Assembly: GCF_019343195.1 (NCBI RefSeq) | Contig: NZ_RPHB01000007.1 | Span: 1-64,000, forward strand | Reading direction: 5' to 3' | Source: Arthrospiribacter ruber | GTDB lineage: Bacteria; Bacteroidota; Bacteroidia; Cytophagales; Cyclobacteriaceae | Length of the DNA: 64,000 nt | Shown here: one piece after another, positions 26,895 through 35,137 of the stretch | How positions within the stretch are numbered: the stretch's first letter is position 1 | Layout: every line of letters starts with the position of its first letter | Translations under genes and position numbers: made by a program | The notes under the pieces: model-generated | What the model saw: only the letters and a program-made list of their open reading frames with translations | Told to the model about the DNA's origin: nothing | Databases searched by the model: none

Positions 26895-27190
26895 TCAATA
26901 GCGAAAAAGTGATCAAAAATTGTTGTCTTCATCGCTAAAAAGTATTGGGTAACAGGTCAGGATGCGAAAGGTGCCTGCACCGATTATTGACACCTTGTAG
27001 GATGATGAAATTGGCAGACATGCCCTCCTGTCTCGGGGGTGAAGACAAAAGGATAAAGCGCATCAAGAGCTCTGATGTAGCCTAACAACTTCGTGGAGGT
27101 TCGAATCCTTCTCCTACAGCAATAGTATTTGGGTTATATATGACTGAGGCATCTTGGGTTTTCGACAATCTACAAGATGCCTCTTTTTTT
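26895..27190 (+). ncRNA. tRNA-like small RNA 2 (class II tRNA-like, GUC loop)
   Basis: The folded part (26996-27118) has the same acceptor as RNA 1 (TGTAGGA/TCCTACA). It has a leucine-type D-arm (ATG-AAATTGGCAGA-CAT), an anticodon arm CCCTC-CTGTCTC-GGGGG with G-T-C in the anticodon position (27030-27032), and a T-arm GGAGG-TTCGAAT-CCTTC. The variable region is about 55 nt, far longer than usual, and contains hairpin CATCA...TGATG. The body is leucine-like while the loop reads aspartate, and position 37 is a pyrimidine, so decoding is doubtful. A 100-nt leader with hairpin GGTGC-CT-GCACC precedes it. Possibly a regulatory or degenerate tRNA. Confidence 0.5.
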
Positions 27191-27191
27191 T
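27146..27191 (+). terminator. Strong terminator of tRNA-like RNA 2
   Basis: GAGGCATCTTG and CAAGATGCCTC form an 11-bp perfect stem followed by eight T. It insulates the RNA gene from the large downstream gene. Confidence 0.9.
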
Positions 27192-27265
27192 GTCTATAAA
27201 ATCAAATCCTTATTTTCTGCTTTTACGCAGCAATTGTATTACTTTTACTTTCATAGTTTTTTACT

Positions 27266-30200
27266 ATGCAGGAGTCAGGAAGCAAAAACAAAGTTCGACG
27301 CATTTTCAGGAAAAAGTTTTTCCGGATTGGAGGGTTGGTTTTATTCATCCTGGCCTTGATTCAGGTAGCTGTTTACTTCAGTTCTGATTTTTTATTGAGA
27401 AACTACCTCAAGGAAAAAGTAAGCGAAGCATCTGACAGCAAATATGAAATAGATTTTGACAGGTTTTATGTTTCCTTATTCGAAAGAGGCGTGCATTTTG
27501 TCGGGCTGAAGATCAACCCTGTGGAGGAGGTTTTTGATGAACTGGATTCTACTGCTTATTACCGAGCCGACATCCCAAGACTATCTATCACCGGCCTGAA
27601 TTACCTTTTCAGAAAAAGGGAAGTCGTCATTGGCAGACTGGAAGTGAATAGCCCTGAACTCGATTTCAGACTTAAAATCGAAGGGATGTTGGAAGAAGAG
27701 CTTGATGAATCCCCATTGGAAATTTTGCAGCAAGAAATCAAAAAGTCCTTCTTAGGCTCCAAGCTCAATGAAATCAGGATACGCAACATGCAGGTCAACG
27801 ATGCCGATGTACTTTTAAAAAATTTCATAGCACAAAAATCCATCAAAGCAGAAAACTCCAACCTTTACATTCGAGACATACAATTGCTTCAGGAAAGATC
27901 TCCTGAAACACCTTTCAATGCTGAGGGCTTTGCATTTGACATGGACAATTTTCAGGTGCTCTTGGCAGATAGCGTACATACTGTTTTTGCAGGAGAAATA
28001 GAAGTATCATCCTTAGACCAATATATCAAAGGCAAAAATCTCAGTATAGAACCTGATTTTGAGAAATACTCAGAAACTTATTTCAAAGCGGATCTTGACG
28101 ACCTGCTCTTATCTGACGCAGATATCAATAAGGTATTCTACACTTCAGAAGTAGTAGTAGGTCAACTAATACTCCAAAAGCCAAGCATAGATCTCTACAC
28201 ACGCAAAGGAGAAAGCCGGAATCAGGACTTGGAGGCTTTTGAGCTTTATGACCTGATAGATGGTATCCTTGCCTCTATATCTATAGAGACACTCAGTATA
28301 GATGAAGGGCGATTTACACAAAGCCGTGCGGAAAACAGAGACAACAGGTTCATTCAAGCCGAAAGAATTGATTTCAAAATGGAAGGCTTTTATGTAGGGC
28401 CTGAATCTTCCAAAAAGGATAATCAGTTTTTTTATGCTGATGATGCCTCAGTGGAGCTTTTTGATGTTCAGCTGATCCTTGGGGACAGTGTGCATCAGAT
28501 CAATGGAGCTCATGTACTGCTCAGTTCATTTGAAGATAAAATCCAGATAGATGGTTTTCATTTGTTCCCTTTTGAGGACTACGAGCCTGACCTGAACAAA
28601 ACTTTACTGGATATCCAAGTTCCTAACCTGAGCATATCAGAAGCAAATCTTAAAAAAATCTACAATCAGGGCATCATTGACCTCCAAAGGGTGATAATCG
28701 AAAAACCTGAAATCCTGCTCAGGGACGTACAGGGAAAAGTGGATGAAACAGGCAATTTCAATATCAGTGAAATCTACAGCGAATTTTTGGAGGGAATCTA
28801 TGTCAAGAGGTTCGAAATAAAAGAAGGATCTCTTATAGTGGACAACCGTGTAAGAGTCCGGCAAGACAGCCTGTCATTTGGGAAGGTCAACTTGATTTTG
28901 GAAAACTTCGCTCTTGACGACAGAACGGAAAACTCCGAAGCCAAGAGCTTTTTCTGGGCCGAAAACCTAGAACTTGAGCTTCAGGAATACGCGCTCAAAC
29001 TTGCGGACAACCTTCATGTCTTCAAAGCAGACCGGGTGTTTTTAGATACCAAAAGGTCCCAGATCAGCATAGACGGTTTCGTTCTGGAGCCTTTTGACCG
29101 ATCCCAGATCCAGAGTACACTGGACAGATATGGGAAAAAGACCACTTTGGACATATTTGTACCAAAATTTACCGCCACAGGCGTAGACATACGAAAAGCC
29201 TATTTTGATGGTATACTCAACATCCGCGACATCAGGGTACCTTCACCGAAGATCAGCATCATCCGGCATAGACCCGGTCAAGAAGAGGAAGACCGGGAGG
29301 GAGTGGACCAACAGGAGATTCTGGATCTTTTGACAAATTACTTCTCTGAAATTAAAGTAGAAAGGCTTTCTCTACAACAGGGAACACTGAATTATGAAAA
29401 TTATGTTAGGGACAGAATCCGTACATTTGCAGAAGAAAACGTATCGATTTCCGTTAGAAATTTTTACCTGAACAAGGACGCATCTCCTGAAGAATTAAGG
29501 TCATTATTTTCAGAAGAAGTAGACCTTCAGCTGAACAACTATGTGTTTAACATAGCTGATGGAAAATACAATATTCTCGCAGACAGGATCAACTTTAACA
29601 CAGCAAAAGAGGAGATAATCGCTTCCAATGTAAGCCTTAATCCCAGACGAAATTTCACCGACAAAACACGTGTTTCAGTAACCATACCTGAGATGGCATT
29701 CAGAGGGGTGGACTTAGAAGGTTTTTTATTCGAAAATGAACTCAAGTTGGAAATGGTGAAATTCACCGGTTCTGATGTAAATATTTTGATCAATAATGAC
29801 CTTGACGAAGAAGACACATCTTCCCCAAGAAGAGGGAGAAGAGACCGATCACTTCCCAAAACCATTGATGTCATCAGCATAGATACCATTCAGGCAGAAG
29901 AAGCCCAGTTCAAGCTCGCTTTCCGAGAAGGAGGAAGCCAAAGAGAGCTGATCAATACAGGAATCAATCTGGCATTTTATGACTTCCTATTGGATTCAGC
30001 TATCATAGGCAGAGGAGATATATCCGGATTTTTCAGTGGTCTAAGCCTGGACATTGATGAGTTCTGGCTTACTTTACCGGACAGTATGCACCAGGTCACT
30101 TTTTCTAAAGTTGAGCTTGATACAAGGTACGAGGGTGTCTTGGTCAATAATTTTAGAATTATTCCCAAAGAGCTTAGTGGAAAGCCAGGAGTTCCCATTT

Positions 30201-31618
30201 TTTCAGGTCATATCCCTACAGCATTAATAAAGACCAATAAGTTAGCGGACTTACAGGAAAGTGGGGAATTGATCATTTCTGAACTAAGACTCTTCCGACC
30301 TGACATCGAAGTGTTTGTGGATCAGGAGAAAAAATCCAGATCTTCCCCGGAAGAAAATGGGGACAATAACGAAGCCAGTTTGGTCGAAAAACTCAAAATC
30401 GGAGAGTTTGAGATAGTAGAAGGGGATGTATTCGTATTTCAAAAAAACGGATCGAAAGATCCCCAGGGAATCAAAAACCTGAACTTTGTATTGGCAGACC
30501 TGGACCTTGAGCTCTCTGAGCTGGAACAACTTGATCCAAAAGATTTTCTGGACAAAGAATTCCGTCTAAGCTTCCCGGACTATGAGTTTAACTTACCGGA
30601 CAGTTTGAATAAAGTCAGCGTAGGGTATGTGGCATTAGAAAACAAGGAGATCATCCTTAAAGACATTGTTTTCGAGCCTAGATACGGAAAATATGCCTAT
30701 ACTCGAAAAGTTGGCTATCAGACAGATGTGGCAAAAATACGTATCCCCGAAATCGTCATTTCGGAAGCAGATTTGGAAAAATTCCTGGAAGAGGAAGTAA
30801 TCATTGCCAAAAAAGTACTGATCAAAGGAGCAGTTACAGATCTATTTAGGGATAAGCGATTCGAAAAGAAAGAAGACAAATACCGGCCAATGCCCCAGCT
30901 TTTGATGAAGACAGCAGGCTATTCTGTTCATTTGGATACCTTGGAAGTCTTGGACGGAACTATCATCTACACCGAATTTCCTGAAAACGGAATGGTTCCA
31001 GGTGTTTTGGTTTTTGACCAGCTCAATGCTTCCTTGTTTCCTTTCAGGCTGGAAAAAGAAGAAATAGAATACGGTCTGGACGAAGCCAACCTGGTGGGAA
31101 GCACAAAGCTTTTTGGAGAAGCTGACCTGTCTGTTAATGTGAAAATGTTCTTCAAAGAACCATACCCAATGGATGTCAGTGCGAACATCGGGGAATTTGA
31201 CATCAGAATCATAAACCCTATACTGGAAAATAATGCTTTCCTCAGAGCCCTTGATGGAAAAGTAAATGGAGGAGACTGGAATTTCCGTGCAAATGATAAG
31301 GATGCCGCAGGTCTTATGACCCTGCTCTATCAGGACCTTAAGCTTGAGCTTTTGGATGAAAGGACATTGCAGAGAGGAAAAGGAAGAAAGGCCATACTCA
31401 CATTCGTGCTCAATGTGTTTGCTGTAAAGAGCAATAACCCCAGAAAACTTTTCGGCAATACCGTAAGGTCCAGGATCTATCAGGAAAGAGAAACAAACAG
31501 GTTCATCTTCAACTACTGGTGGACTTCTACCCTTTCTGGCTTGAAAGGAAGCTTAGGCCTGGGACAACCCCAAATCCCCAAAAGAAGGGCTAAGGAAGAG
31601 GATGAGGATAATCCATAA
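27266..31618 (+). CDS. Giant AsmA-like membrane-anchored protein
   Basis: The 1450-residue protein has a basic start and a single N-terminal transmembrane helix (GGLVLFILALIQVAVYFSSDFL), then an enormous beta-rich periplasmic region. Repeated patterns such as LSIEEGRFT, VPNLSISEANLKKIY and VEKPEILLR (each naming an internal layer) fit a repeating groove fold of the AsmA/TamB/DUF748 kind. These proteins bridge inner and outer membrane and take part in lipid transport or outer-membrane assembly. The C-terminal LLYQDLKLELLDERTLQRGKG is typical of the AsmA family end. No catalytic residues are expected. It is a single gene between the RNA genes and a transporter. Confidence 0.6.
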   Translation: MQESGSKNKVRRIFRKKFFRIGGLVLFILALIQVAVYFSSDFLLRNYLKEKVSEASDSKYEIDFDRFYVSLFERGVHFVGLKINPVEEVFDELDSTAYYRADIPRLSITGLNYLFRKREVVIGRLEVNSPELDFRLKIEGMLEEELDESPLEILQQEIKKSFLGSKLNEIRIRNMQVNDADVLLKNFIAQKSIKAENSNLYIRDIQLLQERSPETPFNAEGFAFDMDNFQVLLADSVHTVFAGEIEVSSLDQYIKGKNLSIEPDFEKYSETYFKADLDDLLLSDADINKVFYTSEVVVGQLILQKPSIDLYTRKGESRNQDLEAFELYDLIDGILASISIETLSIDEGRFTQSRAENRDNRFIQAERIDFKMEGFYVGPESSKKDNQFFYADDASVELFDVQLILGDSVHQINGAHVLLSSFEDKIQIDGFHLFPFEDYEPDLNKTLLDIQVPNLSISEANLKKIYNQGIIDLQRVIIEKPEILLRDVQGKVDETGNFNISEIYSEFLEGIYVKRFEIKEGSLIVDNRVRVRQDSLSFGKVNLILENFALDDRTENSEAKSFFWAENLELELQEYALKLADNLHVFKADRVFLDTKRSQISIDGFVLEPFDRSQIQSTLDRYGKKTTLDIFVPKFTATGVDIRKAYFDGILNIRDIRVPSPKISIIRHRPGQEEEDREGVDQQEILDLLTNYFSEIKVERLSLQQGTLNYENYVRDRIRTFAEENVSISVRNFYLNKDASPEELRSLFSEEVDLQLNNYVFNIADGKYNILADRINFNTAKEEIIASNVSLNPRRNFTDKTRVSVTIPEMAFRGVDLEGFLFENELKLEMVKFTGSDVNILINNDLDEEDTSSPRRGRRDRSLPKTIDVISIDTIQAEEAQFKLAFREGGSQRELINTGINLAFYDFLLDSAIIGRGDISGFFSGLSLDIDEFWLTLPDSMHQVTFSKVELDTRYEGVLVNNFRIIPKELSGKPGVPIFSGHIPTALIKTNKLADLQESGELIISELRLFRPDIEVFVDQEKKSRSSPEENGDNNEASLVEKLKIGEFEIVEGDVFVFQKNGSKDPQGIKNLNFVLADLDLELSELEQLDPKDFLDKEFRLSFPDYEFNLPDSLNKVSVGYVALENKEIILKDIVFEPRYGKYAYTRKVGYQTDVAKIRIPEIVISEADLEKFLEEEVIIAKKVLIKGAVTDLFRDKRFEKKEDKYRPMPQLLMKTAGYSVHLDTLEVLDGTIIYTEFPENGMVPGVLVFDQLNASLFPFRLEKEEIEYGLDEANLVGSTKLFGEADLSVNVKMFFKEPYPMDVSANIGEFDIRIINPILENNAFLRALDGKVNGGDWNFRANDKDAAGLMTLLYQDLKLELLDERTLQRGKGRKAILTFVLNVFAVKSNNPRKLFGNTVRSRIYQERETNRFIFNYWWTSTLSGLKGSLGLGQPQIPKRRAKEEDEDNP

Positions 31619-31668
31619 AGCTTGGCAAAAAATTTTCTTTGAATATAGAATATAATGGAAGCAAATTT

Positions 31669-32568
31669 TCACCTCCGATTCCCTACCCAGACACCGAAAA
31701 TTACGGCTGCTATACCTATATAATGACCTAATAGTAGCACCTCTCCATCCCAAACACCCCATAATATCGCCACAATGGGAATCAGATAAGTAACAGAACT
31801 TGCAAATACCGGGGTAGCCACCTTTACCATCACATTGAAAAGAATCAATGCCAAAGCTGTACCCACCACTCCAAGGATGGTAAGGTATCCTGCTGCCATA
31901 TAGGCTCCCTCCACATGCAAGAGTTTGAAGGAAAACTGGGTATAAGCAAAAAGATAAATCAATGCCACCGGCAAAACCAAAGTAAGGGATATGGCAGTAA
32001 TGGCGACAGGCTTCAACTCCACAAATCTGAATTTGATGATATTGAGATTCAAGCCATAGCAGGCACATGCCAGAAGTACAAAAAATGCATACACATTAAT
32101 ATCCGCAAATGTGCCAAATCCCGACCCTTCTTTCACTACCAGCAAAAGTATCACTCCAATAAAGGCAATAAACAGCCCGAGCGAATTTCTACGGGTAATT
32201 TTGGAATTGAAAAATAAGGCACCTATGACCACTACAAACAAAGGAGTCATGGCATTGAATACCCCGGTAAGTGAAGAACTGAGCTGGGTCTGTGCTTTTG
32301 CAAAAAGAAAAGCGGGAATAAAACTGCCGACCAAACCTACAATAACCAGATTTTTAACCTGTCTTTTATTGAGGTGCTTTAGCCGCGGCAAAGAAAGCGG
32401 CAGCAAGAAAATACCGGCAGCAACAATTCTAAATGCACCGACTTCTCCGGGGGAAAACACTTCAAGCCCTCTTTTTATCAGTATAAATGAGCTTCCCCAG
32501 ATCAAAGCCAATACGATAAGAAATGCCCAGGCTTTCAGGGCACTTTCAGATTGAAGGTCTCTAGACAT
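31669..32568 (-). CDS. EamA/DMT-family transporter
   Basis: Start is ATG 32568 (MSRDLQSESALKAWAFLIVL); the frame upstream to 32721 overlaps the dus gene. The 299-residue protein has ten predicted helices in two EamA repeats, with the family motif ALIWGSSFILIKRGLEVFSP in the first and VFASSVTYLIPIVAILWG in the second. The family exports metabolites such as amino acids or drugs; the substrate is unknown. It ends at 31669, close to the end of the AsmA-like gene, with no clear terminator between. Confidence 0.85.
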   Translation of the reverse strand: MSRDLQSESALKAWAFLIVLALIWGSSFILIKRGLEVFSPGEVGAFRIVAAGIFLLPLSLPRLKHLNKRQVKNLVIVGLVGSFIPAFLFAKAQTQLSSSLTGVFNAMTPLFVVVIGALFFNSKITRRNSLGLFIAFIGVILLLVVKEGSGFGTFADINVYAFFVLLACACYGLNLNIIKFRFVELKPVAITAISLTLVLPVALIYLFAYTQFSFKLLHVEGAYMAAGYLTILGVVGTALALILFNVMVKVATPVFASSVTYLIPIVAILWGVWDGEVLLLGHYIGIAAVIFGVWVGNRR

Positions 32569-32698
32569 ACACCATGGGCATTTTGATTGGGGTACAATAA
32601 AAGCAGGCAAGGACTCATTCCCATACCTGCCTTTTAGATATCCGGATACAAATAAAATCTTTTTTTGTGGATTGAAATCCAAGTTTACTAAATGTAGA

Positions 32699-33691
32699 TC
32701 AGGAAAATTGATGATCGGCAAAAACTTCCTTTACCTCTTCCAGAATCGCAGCCACTTCTTCGTAGGATTCTTTAGTTACCATTCTGGTCCTGTATGTTTT
32801 AAAATTCGGCATACCGCGGAAATAATTGGTATAGTGCCTTCTCATCTCCAGAATACCCAACTTTTCGCCTTTCCATTTGACAGAAAAATCCAGGTGCTTT
32901 TTAGTCACGGCAATCCGTTCGGAAAGATCTGGTGCAGGCAGCTGTTCTCCTGTCTTAAAGAAATGTTTGATTTCATCAAAAATCCAGGGATATCCAATCG
33001 AAGCCCTTCCTATCATCATTCCGTCCACATTGTACTTTCTTCTGTATTCAGCAGCTTTTTGTGGACTGTCAATGTCTCCATTACCAAATACTGGAATATG
33101 TAGACGGGGATTTTCTTTAACTTTATTTAAGTAAGACCAATCTGCCTCACCCTTGTACATCTGTTGTCTGGTACGGGCATGTATGCTGATGGCCTGAATT
33201 CCGACATCCTGAAGCCGCTCTGCCACCTCCACGATACGAATGGTATCATGAGACCAACCCAATCTGGTCTTGACTGTGACGGGAATATTGACTGCCTTGA
33301 CTATTTCAGCTGTCATGGAAACCATTTTATCAATATCCAGCAAAATCCCCGCTCCGGCTCCTTTACAGGCCACTTTATGAACAGGACAGCCATAGTTGAT
33401 GTCCAAAATATCCGGACCTGCCGCTGCTGCAATAGCTGCCGCTTCCCGCATGGACTCGATTTCGTTTCCGAAAATCTGTATCCCAATAGGTCGCTCATAT
33501 TCGAAAATATCGAGCTTCTGAACACTCTTGGCAGCATCCCTGATCAAGCCCTCGGAACTGATAAATTCCGTGTACATAAGGTCTGCTCCATTCTGTTTGC
33601 AGACTGCTCTAAAGGGCGGATCACTCACGTCCTCCATGGGAGCCAGCAAAAGCGGAAATTCCCCCAACTCTAAGTTTCCTATTTTTACCAC
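32699..33691 (-). CDS. dusB: tRNA-dihydrouridine synthase (DusB type)
   Basis: This 330-residue FMN enzyme carries LLLAPMEDVSDPPFRAVCK at the N-terminus, the catalytic-cysteine motif NYGCPVHKVACKGAGAG and VKTRLGW. The later GNGDIDSPQKA and DGMMIGRASIGYPWIF bind FMN. It reduces uridines in tRNA D-loops. The start is a GTG at 33691-33689, which lies at the very edge of the prophage attachment core, so its original upstream region was split by the integration. The 39 bp upstream are the retained core; beyond that, phage DNA now supplies the sequence. Whether expression survives is unknown. Confidence 0.93.
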   Translation of the reverse strand: MVKIGNLELGEFPLLLAPMEDVSDPPFRAVCKQNGADLMYTEFISSEGLIRDAAKSVQKLDIFEYERPIGIQIFGNEIESMREAAAIAAAAGPDILDINYGCPVHKVACKGAGAGILLDIDKMVSMTAEIVKAVNIPVTVKTRLGWSHDTIRIVEVAERLQDVGIQAISIHARTRQQMYKGEADWSYLNKVKENPRLHIPVFGNGDIDSPQKAAEYRRKYNVDGMMIGRASIGYPWIFDEIKHFFKTGEQLPAPDLSERIAVTKKHLDFSVKWKGEKLGILEMRRHYTNYFRGMPNFKTYRTRMVTKESYEEVAAILEEVKEVFADHQFS

Positions 33692-33728
33692 TACTGAATT
33701 CTATTTTTCGTGTAAATTTACCGCAATA
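33690..33728. repeat. attL core (39-bp direct repeat)
   Basis: Identical over 39 bp to 60849-60887. It contains the palindrome GTAAATTTAC and starts inside the dusB start codon. Its outer half-sequence belongs to the host and the inner side to the phage. Confidence 0.95.
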
Positions 33729-33807
33729 CTTTAAACCCCTCTCAGAAAGCGTATAAAGCATATTTTTGGACTATTTTGTTTATTTTCACCATCATTTTAC
33801 CTAGTTT

Positions 33808-33827
33808 TAGATTATAAATAGATTATA
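33808..33827 (+). promoter_or_regulatory. Putative integrase arm site, left
   Basis: TAGATTATAAATAGATTATA is two near-tandem TAGATTATA units. A copy with one mismatch (TAGATTATGAATAGATTATA) lies at 60788-60807, just inside the other end, in the same orientation. Such paired repeats near att ends are typical of integrase or accessory-factor arm sites. Confidence 0.55.
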
Positions 33828-33842
33828 GTATAATCCATAACC

Positions 33843-35081
33843 ATGAAATCAATGAATCAAAAACACCACAAAGTTAGGGCTATTTTATTAAATGTTAGTA
33901 AAGTCAGTCAAATAGGCACTATTAACATAGTTGTTTACACTTATTCAATTGATGGTAAAAAAGAAATAACTTATTTCCCAACTGCAATTAGAATCCAAAA
34001 ACCCAAGTTTAATAAAGGTATAGTTAAAGGAATTAAAGGAAGTGATTCAATAAACAACCAAATACAGGAAGAAATTCTAAAAGTAAATGACTTAATCAAA
34101 AAGCTGGAAGTCCAGAACATACCAATTACTAAAGAAACCCTAAACCAGTCCAAAGAAAAAAACAGTTACTCTTTCTATACATTGGTTCAATTAATTGAAT
34201 TCAGTAAACAGTATAAAGAAGATAACAACAAAAATAAAAATACCAATAGCTATAACTCATTGATACTAAATGTTCAGGAATTAGAAAAAGAACAGAATAA
34301 AACATTTAAAATAAGTAATATCAATCAAAAGCTGATTAATGACTTACTAACTTATTGGAGAAAAAAAGGATTAAAAAGCAGTACCCAAAATAATTACCTA
34401 AGACATTTAAAAGCCTCTTTTTTAGTACTGTATAAAAACAATATAATTGATGACTCTTTTAATAGGCTGGATTATTCTTTGAAAGTTGTTGAAAGTGATT
34501 TACCAACTTTATTAGATTCTGAAATTCAGGTTTTATTAAAATCCAAATTAGCTAATACTGAGGAAATGGCTAGGATTAAATTCTTGATTCAAATGATGAC
34601 AGGGTTAAGATTCTCTGATTTAGACCAAATAATACCTAAAAACATAATAAACAATACAATTAATATCTTTCTGGAAAAGAATGAAGTCCCTGTAAAAATC
34701 CCTGTTCACAATAATTTAAAAATACTTTTAAACTCCGTGGATTTTAACGTAAGGGATAATTTAAAAATTAATATCAATCACTTTAACACTGTAATAAAAA
34801 AGGTATTTAAAAAACTGGAATTAAACAGACCTATACAGACTATTGAAGAAAGAGATGGTTTAATCATTACCAAAAACAAGCCTTTAAATAGGGTAATTTC
34901 CTCTCATGCTGCTAGACGTACCGCAATATCTATTCTATCTGAATTAGGACTTAGTATAGCTGAAATACAAAGTATAACAGGCCACAGGGATATAAATTCA
35001 GTTGTCAGATACATTAAAATATCCGATAACCACAAAATCATTAAAATGAATCAATACAGTGAAAAATTCAACATCAGGTAA
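33843..35081 (+). CDS. int: Tyrosine recombinase integrase
   Basis: The 412-residue protein has an SAM-like N-terminal half and a tyrosine-recombinase domain in the last 200 residues. Catalytic signatures are TGLRFSDL (Arg), SSHAARRTAIS (His-x-x-Arg), the GHRD box and nucleophile Tyr390 in SVVRYIKI. Members of this branch catalyse integration and excision at tRNA or intergenic sites. It lies 114 bp inside attL and is one of only two rightward genes of the prophage. I used the first ATG (33843); ATG 33852 is possible. Confidence 0.92.
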   Translation: MKSMNQKHHKVRAILLNVSKVSQIGTINIVVYTYSIDGKKEITYFPTAIRIQKPKFNKGIVKGIKGSDSINNQIQEEILKVNDLIKKLEVQNIPITKETLNQSKEKNSYSFYTLVQLIEFSKQYKEDNNKNKNTNSYNSLILNVQELEKEQNKTFKISNINQKLINDLLTYWRKKGLKSSTQNNYLRHLKASFLVLYKNNIIDDSFNRLDYSLKVVESDLPTLLDSEIQVLLKSKLANTEEMARIKFLIQMMTGLRFSDLDQIIPKNIINNTINIFLEKNEVPVKIPVHNNLKILLNSVDFNVRDNLKININHFNTVIKKVFKKLELNRPIQTIEERDGLIITKNKPLNRVISSHAARRTAISILSELGLSIAEIQSITGHRDINSVVRYIKISDNHKIIKMNQYSEKFNIR

Positions 35082-35083
35082 TA

Positions 35084-35119
35084 AAAAACCTGCCATAATT
35101 AATATAGCAGGTTTAAAAA
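35084..35119. terminator. Bidirectional terminator between integrase and primase-helicase
   Basis: AACCTGC and GCAGGTT (35087-35113) form a 7-bp stem flanked by A-runs on the left and T/A-runs on the right, so it can serve both converging genes. Confidence 0.75.
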
Positions 35120-35137
35120 AGGGTTATCTAAAATAAG

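Noticed and set aside
26996-27118. Functional tRNA-Asp or tRNA-Leu gene
   Set aside because: The body is leucine-like but the loop reads GUC, position 37 is a pyrimidine and the variable region is far too long, so I list it as tRNA-like RNA only.
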